DNA of 64,000 nt from Psococerastis gibbosa (lineage: Eukaryota; Arthropoda; Insecta; Psocodea; Psocidae): contig OZ020489.1 of assembly GCA_963971405.1 (NCBI GenBank), forward strand, positions 2,914,001 through 2,978,000. Direction: 5' to 3'. The notes under the pieces were generated by a model, which saw nothing but the letters and a program-made list of their open reading frames with translations, was not told where the DNA came from and searched no databases. The first letter of the stretch is position 1; every line of letters starts with the position of its first letter. Below, one piece after another: positions 11,021-21,740 of the stretch. Made by a program: the position numbers and the translations under genes.

Positions 11021-11163
11021 TTTTTGTTCTATTACTAAGCCAACCTAGCGGAGTTAGGGCTATAAAGCCCTCTCTTACACTCAACCAGGAAGGCCCGGGA
11101 CCGCCTGCTTTACATGTCCTCCGAAGCATGGCCAGAAAATGTAGAAAGTGTAGGACATTATAA
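11021..11163 (-). mobile_element. SINE-A copy 3, split by insertion
   Basis: Body and partial head of SINE-A on the minus strand (TACTAAGCCAACCTAGCGG, CATGGCCAGAAAATGTAG). Its tail, (AATAA)n plus GGACTTTTTGTTCTAT, lies at 10525-10562, on the other side of the palindromic insertion. The tRNA-like head is missing past about 11163. Confidence 0.85.
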
Positions 11164-11393
11164 GACAAGTTGTCGAATCGGACCTTTTTCTTATAATGAA
11201 GAATATTGGTGATCGGGTACATAAAACATATAACTTATCCGCATACAGGCGCTGTAAAATTAGACGAATTTTCACCCACAAGTTCTATTTACTGCAGTGG
11301 AGACCCTCGGACGAACCCCCCTGTTTACAGTTTTATAAACAATTCTTAGCCTGTAAAATCTACAGTTTTTTGCTTGAAAATACGTAAAATCAG

Positions 11394-11609
11394 GACATGT
11401 AGAGTAGTGGTACGGACTCTGACTTTCACCCGAAAGGTTGTTGGTTCGAATCCTACACTTCCTACATTTTCTGGCCATGCTTCGGAGGGCATGTAAAGCA
11501 GGTGGTCCCGGGCCTTCCTAGTTGAGTGTAAGAGAGGGCTTTATAGCCGTAACTCCGCTAGGTTGGCTTAGTAATAGAACAAAAAGTCCTTATTTATTTA
11601 TTTATTTTA
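11394..11609 (+). mobile_element. SINE-A copy 4, near full length
   Basis: This is the best preserved copy. It starts GACATGTAGAGTAGTGGTAC (A-box region), has a B box GGTTCGAATCC at 11443-11453, a body with GGCCATGCTTCGGAGGGCAT and GTGGTCCCGGGCCTTCC, and ends in a (TTTA)n tail. The short tandem-repeat tail suggests mobilisation by a LINE whose 3' end is a short repeat rather than poly(A). Confidence 0.9.
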
Positions 11610-11905
11610 TAAAACCCCACTATTTTGGACAATCCTTATAGGTTACTTACTTACTAAACGGGCCTAGCCCATAGGGCAAAACTGTTCTTTTTGTACTGTA
11701 TATTATCTTGTAGAGATTGAAAATCCATGACTCATTCATTCATTCATGATTCAGGGGCCCCATTTTCAATCATTTTGAAAAAAAATATTGTAGTTTCATC
11801 ACTGGTTCAGATAACGATTCCAAAAATGTGTTAGATATGGCCACATACTATGCACAATGTATTAAAACGTAGATAAACAGAATTTTTTCAAATTTAAGAT
11901 TAACA

Positions 11906-12902
11906 ATTAGCCCAGGGTAGATCCCCTGGAAAATGGTGAAATAAAAATATTAAATTATAGTAGAATGAAACCCATTGGAAATGGAAGATAATATGACAGA
12001 CATTAAGGGAAAAATAAATTACGGGCGATCTGAGTTCAGGAGGCAGGTAAGTGGTGGTTTTTAAGAATGAAATACGGTACATCTTCATTTCCGACAAAAC
12101 TACAAGTCCAATGGAAAATCGTCAAATAGGAAAAAGGTAGACAATAAAAAGATGTACAACTTTAGTAATTACACTTTTTCACATAACCTCAAATTTAATG
12201 AGAAAAATCCCAAAATCCAGGGTTTTGTTTTTATATTTTTAACTTCCACAAAAAAAAACATTTTTCGTGAAAATTGGGGAAAACTTACTTTTGTATGTTC
12301 TAAATACACTGTAATTTTTTCCAACTAATTTTGACTATACTCGTATATGGAAAAAGCACCCTAATTTTCAATCGAAAAATTTCATGTCAAAATGTCAATT
12401 TGTTCGTCGAAATCTCTATTGATGGTATAAAGAACAATATACACTACTGTGCAAAATTTTCTTAAAAAAATGCAAAAAAAACAAAATCGAAAAATGATGT
12501 CTTTAATATTTGAAATCTAGTCCGGTCAATTAGACATACAAAAATAAGTTTCCCCAATTTTCACGAAAATTGTTTTTTTTTGTGTAAGTTAAAAATAAAA
12601 AACCAAAACCCTGGTTTTTGGCATTTCTCTCATAAAATTTGAGGTTATGTGAAAAAAGTGTAACAACAAAAGTTGTACATCTTCTTATTATCTACCTTTT
12701 TTCCATAGAACTTGTAGTTTTGTCGGAAATGAAGATTTACCGTATTTCACTCTTAAAAACCACCCCTACCTGCCTCCCGAACTCAGATCGCCCGTAATTT
12801 ATTTTTCCTTTAATGTCTGTCATTTTATCTTCCATTTCCAATGGGTTTCATTCTACTAGTACTATAAATTAATGTCGTAAAAAAATTATCCCTGGGATAA
12901 AT
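11906..12902. mobile_element. ~1-kb element with long inverted arms
   Basis: Arms of roughly 350 bp (about 11906-12310 and 12535-12902) are imperfect inverted copies around a unique centre of about 230 bp. The ends read CCCAGGG in inverted orientation. Matching blocks include ACGGGCGATCTGAGTTC, GGTTTTTAAGAATGAAATAC and CGACAAAACTACAAGT. No transposase is seen, so this is a non-autonomous foldback-type element. Confidence 0.82.
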
Positions 12903-13285
12903 ATTTCCTATGAAATTGTACTTTTTAAGGAAAATAAAACTGCTGTTGGTGTGTCCAATTTGCACTAAAGCAATTCAAGTAGCTGTGAGCTTTAAAGTAT
13001 TTATGTGACAATTATGATATTGTAGTTGCGTGTAGGCAATGTATAATTTGCTGTAGCAGGTAATGATCCTCGAGAACCGTGACATTGGTTTGCACCATTG
13101 AAACTCATGCTCATTCAATGCCAACAAACTCAAATATTTTCCTAGTCACATGTTTTGGCTGTCAGTAGAAAAGATTCATTGGCAGGGCCAAGGGGGCGAG
13201 TGAGGCGACCGCTTCAGGCCTCGCGCATTGGTAGGCTTTGCGTTGGGTATAACTTTATGTATCAAGAAACCTGTGTCAAGGCATG

Positions 13286-13289
13286 TATG

Positions 13290-13320
<31 letters not shown>

Positions 13321-13496
13321 AAGGTTAAGCGCTTACAAAAACTTTATTGAATCTATCCGATTAACCTCTTCAATCGCCTCCCTAAGTAACCTAATAGGTA
13401 CTTGTGAGTTGGGTCGAGTTACGACACGTCTCCAATCGCAAGGTGTGTAGAGACTTGCACAAGTACAAGCACGCTACCACCTCGCCACCAAAGTCG
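13286..13496 (-). mobile_element. SINE-B copy 2
   Basis: In plus sense it begins with a run of about 26 T (a poly(A) tail on the minus strand), continues GGTTAAGCGCTTACAAAAAC and GTTACGACACGTCTCCAATC, and ends at the tRNA-like head CGCTACCACCTCGCCACCAA. It directly abuts a degenerate SINE-A at 13498. Confidence 0.8.
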
Positions 13497-13497
13497 C

Positions 13498-13632
13498 TAT
13501 CTACCGTAGGGTATTGGTATAGACTCTGATTTTCACCCGAAAGGTTGTTGCTTCGAATTGTTGCTACATTTTCTGGTAAAGCTTTGGAGGGAATCTAGAC
13601 CAAGGGGCCCCGGATCTTTCTAGTTGAGTGTA
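13498..13632 (+). mobile_element. SINE-A copy 5, degenerate
   Basis: CTCTGATTTTCACCCGAAAG, GGTTGTTGCTTCGAATTG and TACATTTTCTGGTAAAGC match SINE-A with many changes. The 3' part is lost. Confidence 0.75.
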
Positions 13633-14633
13633 TTTTATTTATATTTTAATTTTTTTATTTTATTTTTTAAGCCATGTGGGTAAACGCGATTTCTGGTTTG
13701 GTGTTGGTTGTCTGTATTGTGTGTGTATGAGTTGATGGTGTGTGGCAAACTGCGATCAGGAAGGCACTGGACAACGGGTTGCCCAGTCACCGTCTACCTA
13801 GCTCCTTTGCACCGTGCTAAGCATTGGTTTCCCTATACCTTCTTTCAATATTTCAGAATTTGCATGGCAGCCGCGGCTCCTAGATAAGCTAAGCACTATT
13901 TTAATGAACCATTTATGAACCATTTCCTACTAGATTTTAATGAATTTTGTCATCTTAGAGTGCGGCAGTACATCCAGAGGTTAGCTCTTATTGCTGGCCA
14001 CAATAGAGCAAATTCAATTTTAGCGCTGTTTTAAAAAAAATAGAAATGGTGTACATGGGTATAATCAAATAATTGCAAGCAATCAAGACCACCATCAGAA
14101 TGCAGCTATTGGTCGGAAAAGTGGCCAAGAGCAAAGAGATTACCCAAAATTATGATTTTTTGGTTTTCACCAACTTTCAAAATTACACTATTCGAACATT
14201 TTCTTAAATTTCTGGTTCAAAATACTGTTATTGGACGGAAAAAGATGCCAAGAGCGTAACAATTGCCAAATTTCAAGATATTTTTGGTGTTCACTAATTT
14301 CACCCCTAAATGCACCATTGGACAAATTAAATAATTAAATATCAGAATCGATATCGCTGTTACCGGTCGGAAAAGTTGCCAAGAACGAGATACCTTTGGA
14401 TTTAATTACATTATTCGAACATTTTTTTTCAATTTCTGGTTCAAGCAGGTCAGCGATTCAACCCTTGAGCTTCTTCAAGTATAAGCCAGTTGTGAATTTA
14501 AATCATTGTTTGGCCACAGTTATCATTATGTAAGGCGTGCGATTTTCCGCCTTTCACACATTCCACTACTTACAGTGTTAGCGATCACTACATCAAATCA
14601 AATTTACTAAATTAAATCAACAACATTTACAAA

Positions 14634-15745
14634 ATGAATCAGTAGAATCCGGGATGATAGGCCGTGGTCGTTCTCAAAGCGTACTCCCAAACATTTCGTC
14701 AACATCTGCGATCGACATCTTCAGTGAAACTGCGAAAACTTCAAAGATTGTATTTCATAGGCTCTGATCAGCAACAACTGGGATGTGCAGCGATACGCGA
14801 TAATTACACCAAGACGAGGGGTGGCAGGGGTGGAGGTGGAACCCCACCGAACATGTTGAACAGGACAGTTGCTGCTGAGCCTTCGAGATATAATCTTTTT
14901 TTTTTGAACCAGGATCTTGAGGGGATTTAGAAGTTGTAGGTCTTTTACATGTAACTGCAAGCTTCCCGAGCATGCTGCTTTTCTTCGTGCGATTGTATCG
15001 CAATGAAGGAGAATGTGCTTGAGGTCCTCCACTCCTTCATTGCAGAATCTGCAAGACTGTAGTTGTATCCCCAAGAGACTCTGATATATAACCCTAAAGA
15101 CGCCAAGGCCTGTTCTTGGTTTTGTATGTCCCAGCTTAGAGCCATCAGTAAACCACTTGATTGTGTGACTATTGAGAATTCCTGCTGATTCGCAGTATTC
15201 TTTCTTTGTCCCTAATATAGTTTCGAATTCCCTCCCAAAACAGTATTTTGGATGGATTCTATCGCTTGGCATATCCAGGCAGTGGTCAGACGTAGTCAGA
15301 GAGGCTGAGTCTCTCTTAACTGCCCTTCCACTCCTTCTTAACCCGCTCCTAATAATGCCCTTTCGGCTGAAGTTTCCACTGCAACATGGAGGGGTGGGAA
15401 GTCTAGTACTATCTCCATTGCTGCAGTGGGACAGGATTACATAGCCCCTGTAAAGCATCATGTTAGAGAATACGGGCTTCTGAATTTAGCCATAATTTGG
15501 ATACCTAATTCAGAGAAAAATTCTCATGTGGTTTGATTTTGCCGTGTCCATGAAGCCATGACCAATGGTATGGTTACAGCAGGAAAAGACAGGCTGAGAG
15601 ATATAATCTTAGAAGTCTACGCAGTTCCACTGAAGATGTCGACCGCAGATGTTGACGAAACGTTTGGAAGCACGCTTTCAGAACGACCACGGCCTATCAT
15701 CCCGGATTCTACTGATTCATCATGTAACTCCGGCCGTGAAATCCT
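14634..15745. mobile_element. Foldback element hosting a nested insertion
   Basis: The outer parts (14634-14760 and 15611-15745) are inverted copies of about 130 bp: ATGAATCAGTAGAATCCGGG, GGCCGTGGTCGTTCT and GTCGACATCTTCAGTG-type blocks on one side, their reverse complements on the other. Family members lie at 22430-22575 (one arm), 30915-31145, 60705-60890 and a degenerate one near 37455-37540. Removing the nested retroposon (14898-15597) and one duplication gives a foldback of about 0.4 kb. Confidence 0.82.
14898..15597 (-). mobile_element. LINE-derived short retroposon, copy 1
   Basis: It is flanked by GAGATATAATCTT at 14885-14897 and 15598-15610 and carries a terminal T run (poly(A) on the minus strand). 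The minus-strand reading includes IKWFTDGSKLGHTKPRTG (start of RNase H), then within about 35 residues CRFCNEGVEDLKHILLHC (the C-terminal zinc-knuckle region of LINE ORF2). Most of RNase H is therefore missing. Copy 2 at 40255-40994 shares the same 5' end (GCCTGTCTTTTCC) and the same internal join. Confidence 0.85.
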
Positions 15746-16939
15746 TTGTAATTATAACATAAACTTATTTACATAACTTACAATATTACAAATAGCCTAT
15801 ACTATACTATATAACAAACGATAAAATGTTGAGGAATATTTCTTCGTTCTTCTGACTCCTTAATGATAACTCCAGCAGGATTTCCATACTTCCTGTAAAA
15901 TTTGAATCCGTGTAAAAAAATGTTAGTGGCGTGACCGACTTCCTCATTTTCCTCCATTACTTATCATTCCAATGTCCGAATGTCCAATGTCAATGCTGAT
16001 TCCAGATGCCCTGTCTGGACGCTGGGGTTCTGGTGTCACCAGTATACCGTAGGCAGAGAGTGGCAAGAGGTTATGTGACCCCCTCCCCCGCCGGTCAGTG
16101 AATTAGCAGCAGAGAAAAAAAATCAAGTCTAGAGTCTAGAGCGGAATGTAATAATTAACTGCATTATGTAAAACTGCTGTATTGTATAATGGAACTCGAA
16201 CTGTGTGACATTAGTCTGGAAGCCCAGCATCGACACTAAATAATAATTTATCGAGGAATATGTGTAAGTAATTAAGTAATGTTAAATAAACGCTGGCCCA
16301 ATGAATGTAAATTGACTAAAGGGAATAAAAGTGGAATAGGCATTCATTAAGAAATTGCTGTTTGTCAACAAATTAATTTCAAAGAATTAACGATCGGATT
16401 TTGGGCTGCCAATATTCTACGTCCACGTATATATACGCCCCCTACTTTCAATACCCCCCCTTCCCCACTAGACTGACTCCCCTAAATCAGTTCAATACTG
16501 ATGCTTAGTTCAATACCGTTGCTTTACAAATACAGTCCCATGCTAAGTAAATATTATCAGTGACTAAAATTGTCAAGCCCATTCCTATATTGGACATGTT
16601 CTTGTGTTGATTTCAATAATGTCTGCTATGCGATACATAAGCAGCATCCATTTTATGGTCACGTGACAACTCTAATTGCTTCTTTTTCCTTTCTTGTAAT
16701 TGACTAGACAAAACAATGATTGTTTGTAAAAACAAAATGGTGTCTTTAAATATTAAATTCCAGCCACTTGGCTAAGCCAATATCATCATCCAACCATCTT
16801 ATATACCCGCTTTTAGCTCTCCTATTTGTTTAAATTTTTTCATTGCAGTGGCGTAAATAACACCCCTGCAATAATTAATTTAGAAATCTAATTGATAATT
16901 AAATAATAATAATTGTGAAAAATATTCAATTTAAATTGG
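15746..16939. other. AT-rich intron sequence, nothing recognised
   Basis: No coding signal. A short stretch near 16790-16860 (TATACCCGCTTTTAGCTC, GCAGTGGCGTAAATA) resembles 61495-61545, so part of this interval belongs to a dispersed repeat. Confidence 0.5.
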
Positions 16940-17089
16940 TTGTCAATATTGACTACAATTCCACTATTGACGATCACTCATAAAAATGATGAAATAATTA
17001 GACAAGGTAGGGCACACAAAAGGTCTTGCGGGGAGGGGGGGGGGGCGCAGCAAAAGTTATTTACGCCACTGTTTCTTTTTTTCTTTTTT

Positions 17090-17205
17090 TTCCTTGTTCA
17101 GTATTCCCTGGACAAGGAAAATATATATTACAAAAATACAATACATATAATAATACCATCCCGCATCCCCAAGCTAGCCCTTATTTGGGACAAATAATAT
17201 TAATA
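17090..17205 (+). repeat. Dispersed repeat shared with 61245-61360
   Basis: CAGTATTCCCTGGACAA, ATATTACAAAAATACAATAC and CATCCCGCATCCCCAAGC occur in the same order at both sites. This looks like the 3' part of an old dispersed element. Confidence 0.75.
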
Positions 17206-17221
17206 ATTCTTATAATAATAA

Positions 17222-17834
17222 AAAGAACCGGTCCGAGTTCACTCGAACATGCTTTCCAATTTATCAAAATTATTAGATAGAGAAAATTAGTAATTTTATG
17301 GCAAATATTTTTCCTATGGTTAAATTTCCGATATCTCGGGGGGGGGGGGGGCGGTTGTCCATCCGGTTTCGTTACTCATTTTAACACCTAAAACATGCTT
17401 GAAGGTAGAAATCGATAGAAAGGTTTCGCATTTTTTAGTCATTTTTTCATTAAAATTTAGTTATTTTTATTTTTTTATCAAGGGGCAAGCGACCCCCCGC
17501 ATTTTGTCAACATTAATAACGACTACAATCTACGAGAATTTAAAAGAAATCGTTGGAGCCGTTTTTGAGAAATAATTTTTTTAGACGTTTTTTTGGAGTT
17601 TTTTGAAAATAAACCCCCCCCCCCCAATTGAGTTAGCCCCAAAAAAAAAATGGTCCCGAGGTATGATTTTTGTGAACCTACATGCCAAATTTCACTCAAA
17701 TCCACTGAGTAGTTTGCCCGGAAATCGACGAACAGACAGACCGAGCGACAGACCGACAGACCGACAGACCGACCGACAGACAGACATTTTGTAAAAACCA
17801 CTTTTTTGGGTTCCTGGGAAATAAATTGGAAAGC
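17222..17834 (-). mobile_element. Rep-A copy 2
   Basis: This is a full-span copy in inverse orientation to 19536-20279. The ends are GCTTTCCAATTTAT and ATAAATTGGAAAGC, with the outer CCGAGTTCACTCGAACAT block at the low end. It contains the ACAGACCGACAG microsatellite and G/C runs at about 17338-17351 and 17617-17627. Confidence 0.88.
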
Positions 17835-18099
17835 AATAACAATAAAATAAACGTGTATTTACAAGATCTAATACACAGTTTTTGTAATAATAATGGTTGC
17901 GCTCCCTCGTACCGTGAGGCGTGTGAGGGTCACGCATTATCTTGGGCGGCTATAACACTGACAATCCTCAGTGTAATAGCAGCCCTTCTAATAAGTGGTA
18001 GGCTACAGCCTTACAAGCTTAAAATTACTTAAACATAGACAATATAAAAATATCAATTAAGTGTTTTGTGTTAATTGTTTTACAATTGAGTGTTAAGTC

Positions 18100-19180
18100 T
18101 TAAGTGAGTGTTTTCAATTTGTTAGTTATGTATAGGGTTATTTTTGACTTATGACTGCTTTTGACATCGTATTCTGGTTTGTTATAGGTGTGCTTAGAGT
18201 ATATGTTAAAGGCTGATATTGCCTTATATAGCAGACTGTTTCTTGTGCGCGAAAGAGACCATGAGGGTAGTGGAAGTGTTTCGTATGCATGAGATCTAGT
18301 GTTTCGGATATTGACAGACGGACTAACGATTTTATGCGCTATATGCCTCGTATTAAAGAAAAGTAGTTGCTTATTGTATAGTAGTTCCAGCGGTAGTATA
18401 TTGCTAGATTTGTAAACTGTGTTTGAGTGTGTCAGCCTGGGTGTTCTTGTAATTGTCTTAAGTGCATAGTTCTGTGCTGTGCGGAGTGGACGTAAGTGAG
18501 TGGTTGCAGCCCCACCCTATTTTCCTAGACAGTAGCTTAACTTGGCCTCATACCAGGCCCTATATATTTGTAATAGGGCTTTCTGGGGGAAAAATTTTGC
18601 AAGGTTGTATAGTATCATGTTTACTGGACGTAGACTGCTATGCAATTTGTTGATATGCTCCTTCCACAACAGTTGTTCATCTAATTGTACTCCAAGGTAA
18701 TTCATTACCCGTGTACTACCAATTGTAATGCCGTTATACGTCAAAGCGGGGGGGGGGGGGGGGGTGTCTCACCAGTGGTTCTACATGAAGGGTACATTAC
18801 TTTTGTTTTTTGTAGGTTCGGGATCAATCTGTGTTGTTTTAGCCAACTCATTTTAAGGCGCATGTCGGACTTTAGTTTTTGTGCGAGTTTATTTGAGCTG
18901 CCAGCTTTGACAATTAGCGCATAATCATCTGCAAAGTTTAATAATTTATGGGATACTGACAGTTCCGAAAGGGAATTTACGAAGATTAAAAAACATAATG
19001 GTCCAAGGCCGCTGCCTTGAAAAATACCATGTTTAATGGGTTGAGGGGAGCTCAGGGATGATCCACTTGCACTTGTTATTTGTACTACTTGCTTTCGTCC
19101 AGAAAAATATGATTGAAACCATCGAACCATTTAACCGTAGTTAGTTTTGAAAGGGTGTCCTGTGGGCCCTCACCGTGGCC
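18100..19180 (-). pseudogene. LINE reverse transcriptase fragment
   Basis: The minus-strand reading from about 19130 gives MVRWFQSYFSGRK, then GIFQGSGLGPLCFLIF and NFADDYALIV (the YxDD-type catalytic loop as FADD). A 17-nt G run (18748-18764) breaks the frame. The product resumes with TYNGITIGSTRV and NYLGVQLDEQLLWKEHI, and after another break runs on without a start codon (AQNYALKTITRTPRLTHSN ...) to a TAA at 18100-18102. It is a 5'-truncated, frame-broken LINE of the jockey/CR1-like type. Confidence 0.82.
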
Positions 19181-19535
19181 TGGGAGTTGGGAAAATTTAC
19201 TACTACTAGTTATAAAAAGGGCAAGTTCCCTCGTGTCTCCCGACATCGCCCAACATAATGTCTTATGTTCTGTGTTCGGTGGTCGCCATGCGTACAGTAT
19301 ATCCAGGAAGGTAGCAGGAAGGGCGAAGAAAATTGGAAGAAAGGGTATTCTTATAAAAACGTGCTCGGAATTAATTACCACCACCCTCCCCTCCTCCCCC
19401 CTCAAGAACGTGCTCGTGTTCTGGCTAAAATTAACATACATTACTTTTTTCATTCGCCGTTATTCATTAAGAGTAAGCTGACCGTTGACCCTGGATCAAA
19501 ATAGATTGGCTATTATTATTATTATTATTATTTTT

Positions 19536-20279
19536 GCTTTCCAATTTATACGTAGTATAAGGAAAGCTTTGTGATGGTCGAAATTTCTGATTCCGAGATT
19601 TCAACGGAATTACACGTTTTGAGGTCCCAGGAACCCAAAAAAGTGGTTTTTCCGAAATGTCTTTCTGTCGTTCTGTCTGTCTGTCTGTCTGGTCATCCAT
19701 TTCCGAGCAAACTACTCGGCCGATTTAGATGCAAGGGTAGGTTCACAAAAATCATGCCTCGAGAAAATTTTTTTATTTTGGGCTAACTCAATTTGGGGGG
19801 GTTTTATTCTCAAAAAACTCCAAAGAAACGTCTAAAAAAATTATTTCTCAAGGACTCCAACGATTTCTTTTAAATTCACATATATTTCAGTCGTTATTAA
19901 TGTTAACAAAATGCGGGGGTCGCTTGCCCTTTGATAGTTTTCTTCTGAGGGTAAAAAATAAAAATAACTAAATTTTATTGAAAAATGACTAAAAATAATT
20001 TTTCTTCGAAACCTTTCTATCGATGATTTCTACCCTCAGGCATGTCTTAGGTGTTAAATTGAGTAACGAAACCGGACAGGTTGCTTCCCAAAAGACTATT
20101 TGGTTTGTGCAAAAAAAAAATGTTTTTGAAAAAATGAAAATTCACGCTCAAATGCATTGCGTGCCCATGATGTCAGAAATTTAACTATAGGAAAATTATA
20201 TACCATGAAAGTACTCTTTCTCTATCTACTAATTGATAAATTGGAAAGCATGTTCGAGTAAACTCGGACCCGTTCTTTA
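19536..20279 (+). mobile_element. Rep-A copy 3
   Basis: It starts GCTTTCCAATTTATACGTAG, has a TTATACGTAGTATAA palindrome near that end, a CTGTCTGTCTGTCTG core, AATTTGGGGGGGTTTTATTC, and ends ATAAATTGGAAAGC (20236-20249) followed by the shared hairpin-like CGAGTAAACTCGGACC. The two 14-bp ends are perfect inverted repeats. An (ATT)n tract precedes it. Confidence 0.88.
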
Positions 20280-21418
20280 AATTAAAATAAAACAATTTGA
20301 TACGTTCAATAATGTCAGAACATGTAGAGTAGTGGTGCAGACTCGACTCGTATCTGTACTTGGTTATGTCATGCTTTTGTCTGTTTCATTGCGACAATGG
20401 TAAGCTTGTCTCAGCTTGTGTAGCTTTTGGGGTGACCCAGGGTCGGCCAAGGTCATTGGCAAGTTTTCTTTTTATAACAAGACTATGCAGTGTATACAGT
20501 ATACGCATGTCGGGAAGGGACTCATGTATAGGCTTACAACTACCGTCGAATTATAGACAATTGCCTAATTAATTTTCGTACATGAAAGAGATAGCCTAGT
20601 ACACGTGTTTACCTCCTACGTGTAGGCGTATTAAAAAGGATATATCTACACTGTCGTTTAATGAATAATACTTATTGTGGGGTTAAAAATGTAAACAAAA
20701 CCATTTTAGAATGCATATAACGCTACTCAAAATTGTTTGTTTACATTTTATATTTCAGAATAAGTTATTATTGTATTATTATTGTGGGCCCTCAGGTGTA
20801 GGGTACCTAACTTGGTTTTAGTCAGTTACGAGATATTGACAAATATTGGTAATAGGCAACTTTGTTAATTTTTTTTTTTAAATAGGCTAGATCCTAAAGG
20901 AAAATCCATAGCTCTAAATGCATTTCATCCTGTTGTATTTTCCAGTATTACGTTAATCCTAAATTAATACAAGGTCCAACTTTGTTGTGCAATTTCGTCT
21001 CCTGCAGGCCATATTGGAGAATTTTTGTTGTTTTTATTCAATTTCATTCAATACAATGGCGGGAAAAGTATTGCTGAATTGGCTTTTTTGCCTTTTTTAT
21101 GTAGGCTATTTTTCTTCTTGTTTATGCACAAAAAAACCTATTAACAACAATAATCATTGTTATATAAAAAACACATGAAAATGAAACAAAATAATTTTGT
21201 TTGTGTCGAAGTATAAGAACATAACTGTCAGATTTAGGGGTGAAATGGGTGTGGCCAATATCTACTGTCCTCTGTATTCTATTAGGGACAAACACTCAAA
21301 CTTTACCATGAATGATATGATTGTTTGTTTATTAATTTTTTTATTTTATTTTCCAACGCCAAAAATTAACATGAAATCGGTTTTATTTCTTTTCAGTTTT
21401 TCCTGTTTATTTGTTTTT

Positions 21419-21740
21419 CTAACGCCTGCTTTCAGCATTCCTGCTTTAAGCTACCCTCTCAACCTGGCGGGGGGAGTGAGTCTGTTTATTAACTTTACTT
21501 GAGTGAGGCACCCTAAGGGCAGACTCTTTCACCTCGGGGAAAGGGGAGTTGACTGAAAGGGTGGACCTCCTGAATCTAGTGGATTCCGAAGAACTTGGGG
21601 AACATAGTTAAGTTACACGATTAATTTGGAGGTGACCAGGACTCAACACGCACTCAGACTGACTGGTATACTCTCAGCATGTCCCACCATGTTCCCTACC
21701 ATCGCTGTGCACACTGCCAAGTTTGCTGCAGTTTGGAACA
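21419..21740 (+). mobile_element. Dispersed ~310-bp repeat, second copy
   Basis: Plus-strand match to 2996-3303: ACGCCTGCTTTCAGCATTCC, CTCTCAACCTGGCGGGGGGA, GTGGATTCCGAAGAACTTGG, CATGTCCCACCATGTTCCC. The B-box-like motif GGTTCGGAATCC of the first copy is changed here. Confidence 0.7.

Noticed and set aside
10486-11163. Two hydrophobic peptides with the same sequence on opposite strands
   Set aside because: They are the two arms of the palindrome. There is no promoter or splice context and no known domain.
17603-19786. Readings with repeated CLSV/SVCRSV phrases
   Set aside because: They come from the CTGT microsatellite core of Rep-A and change frame between copies.
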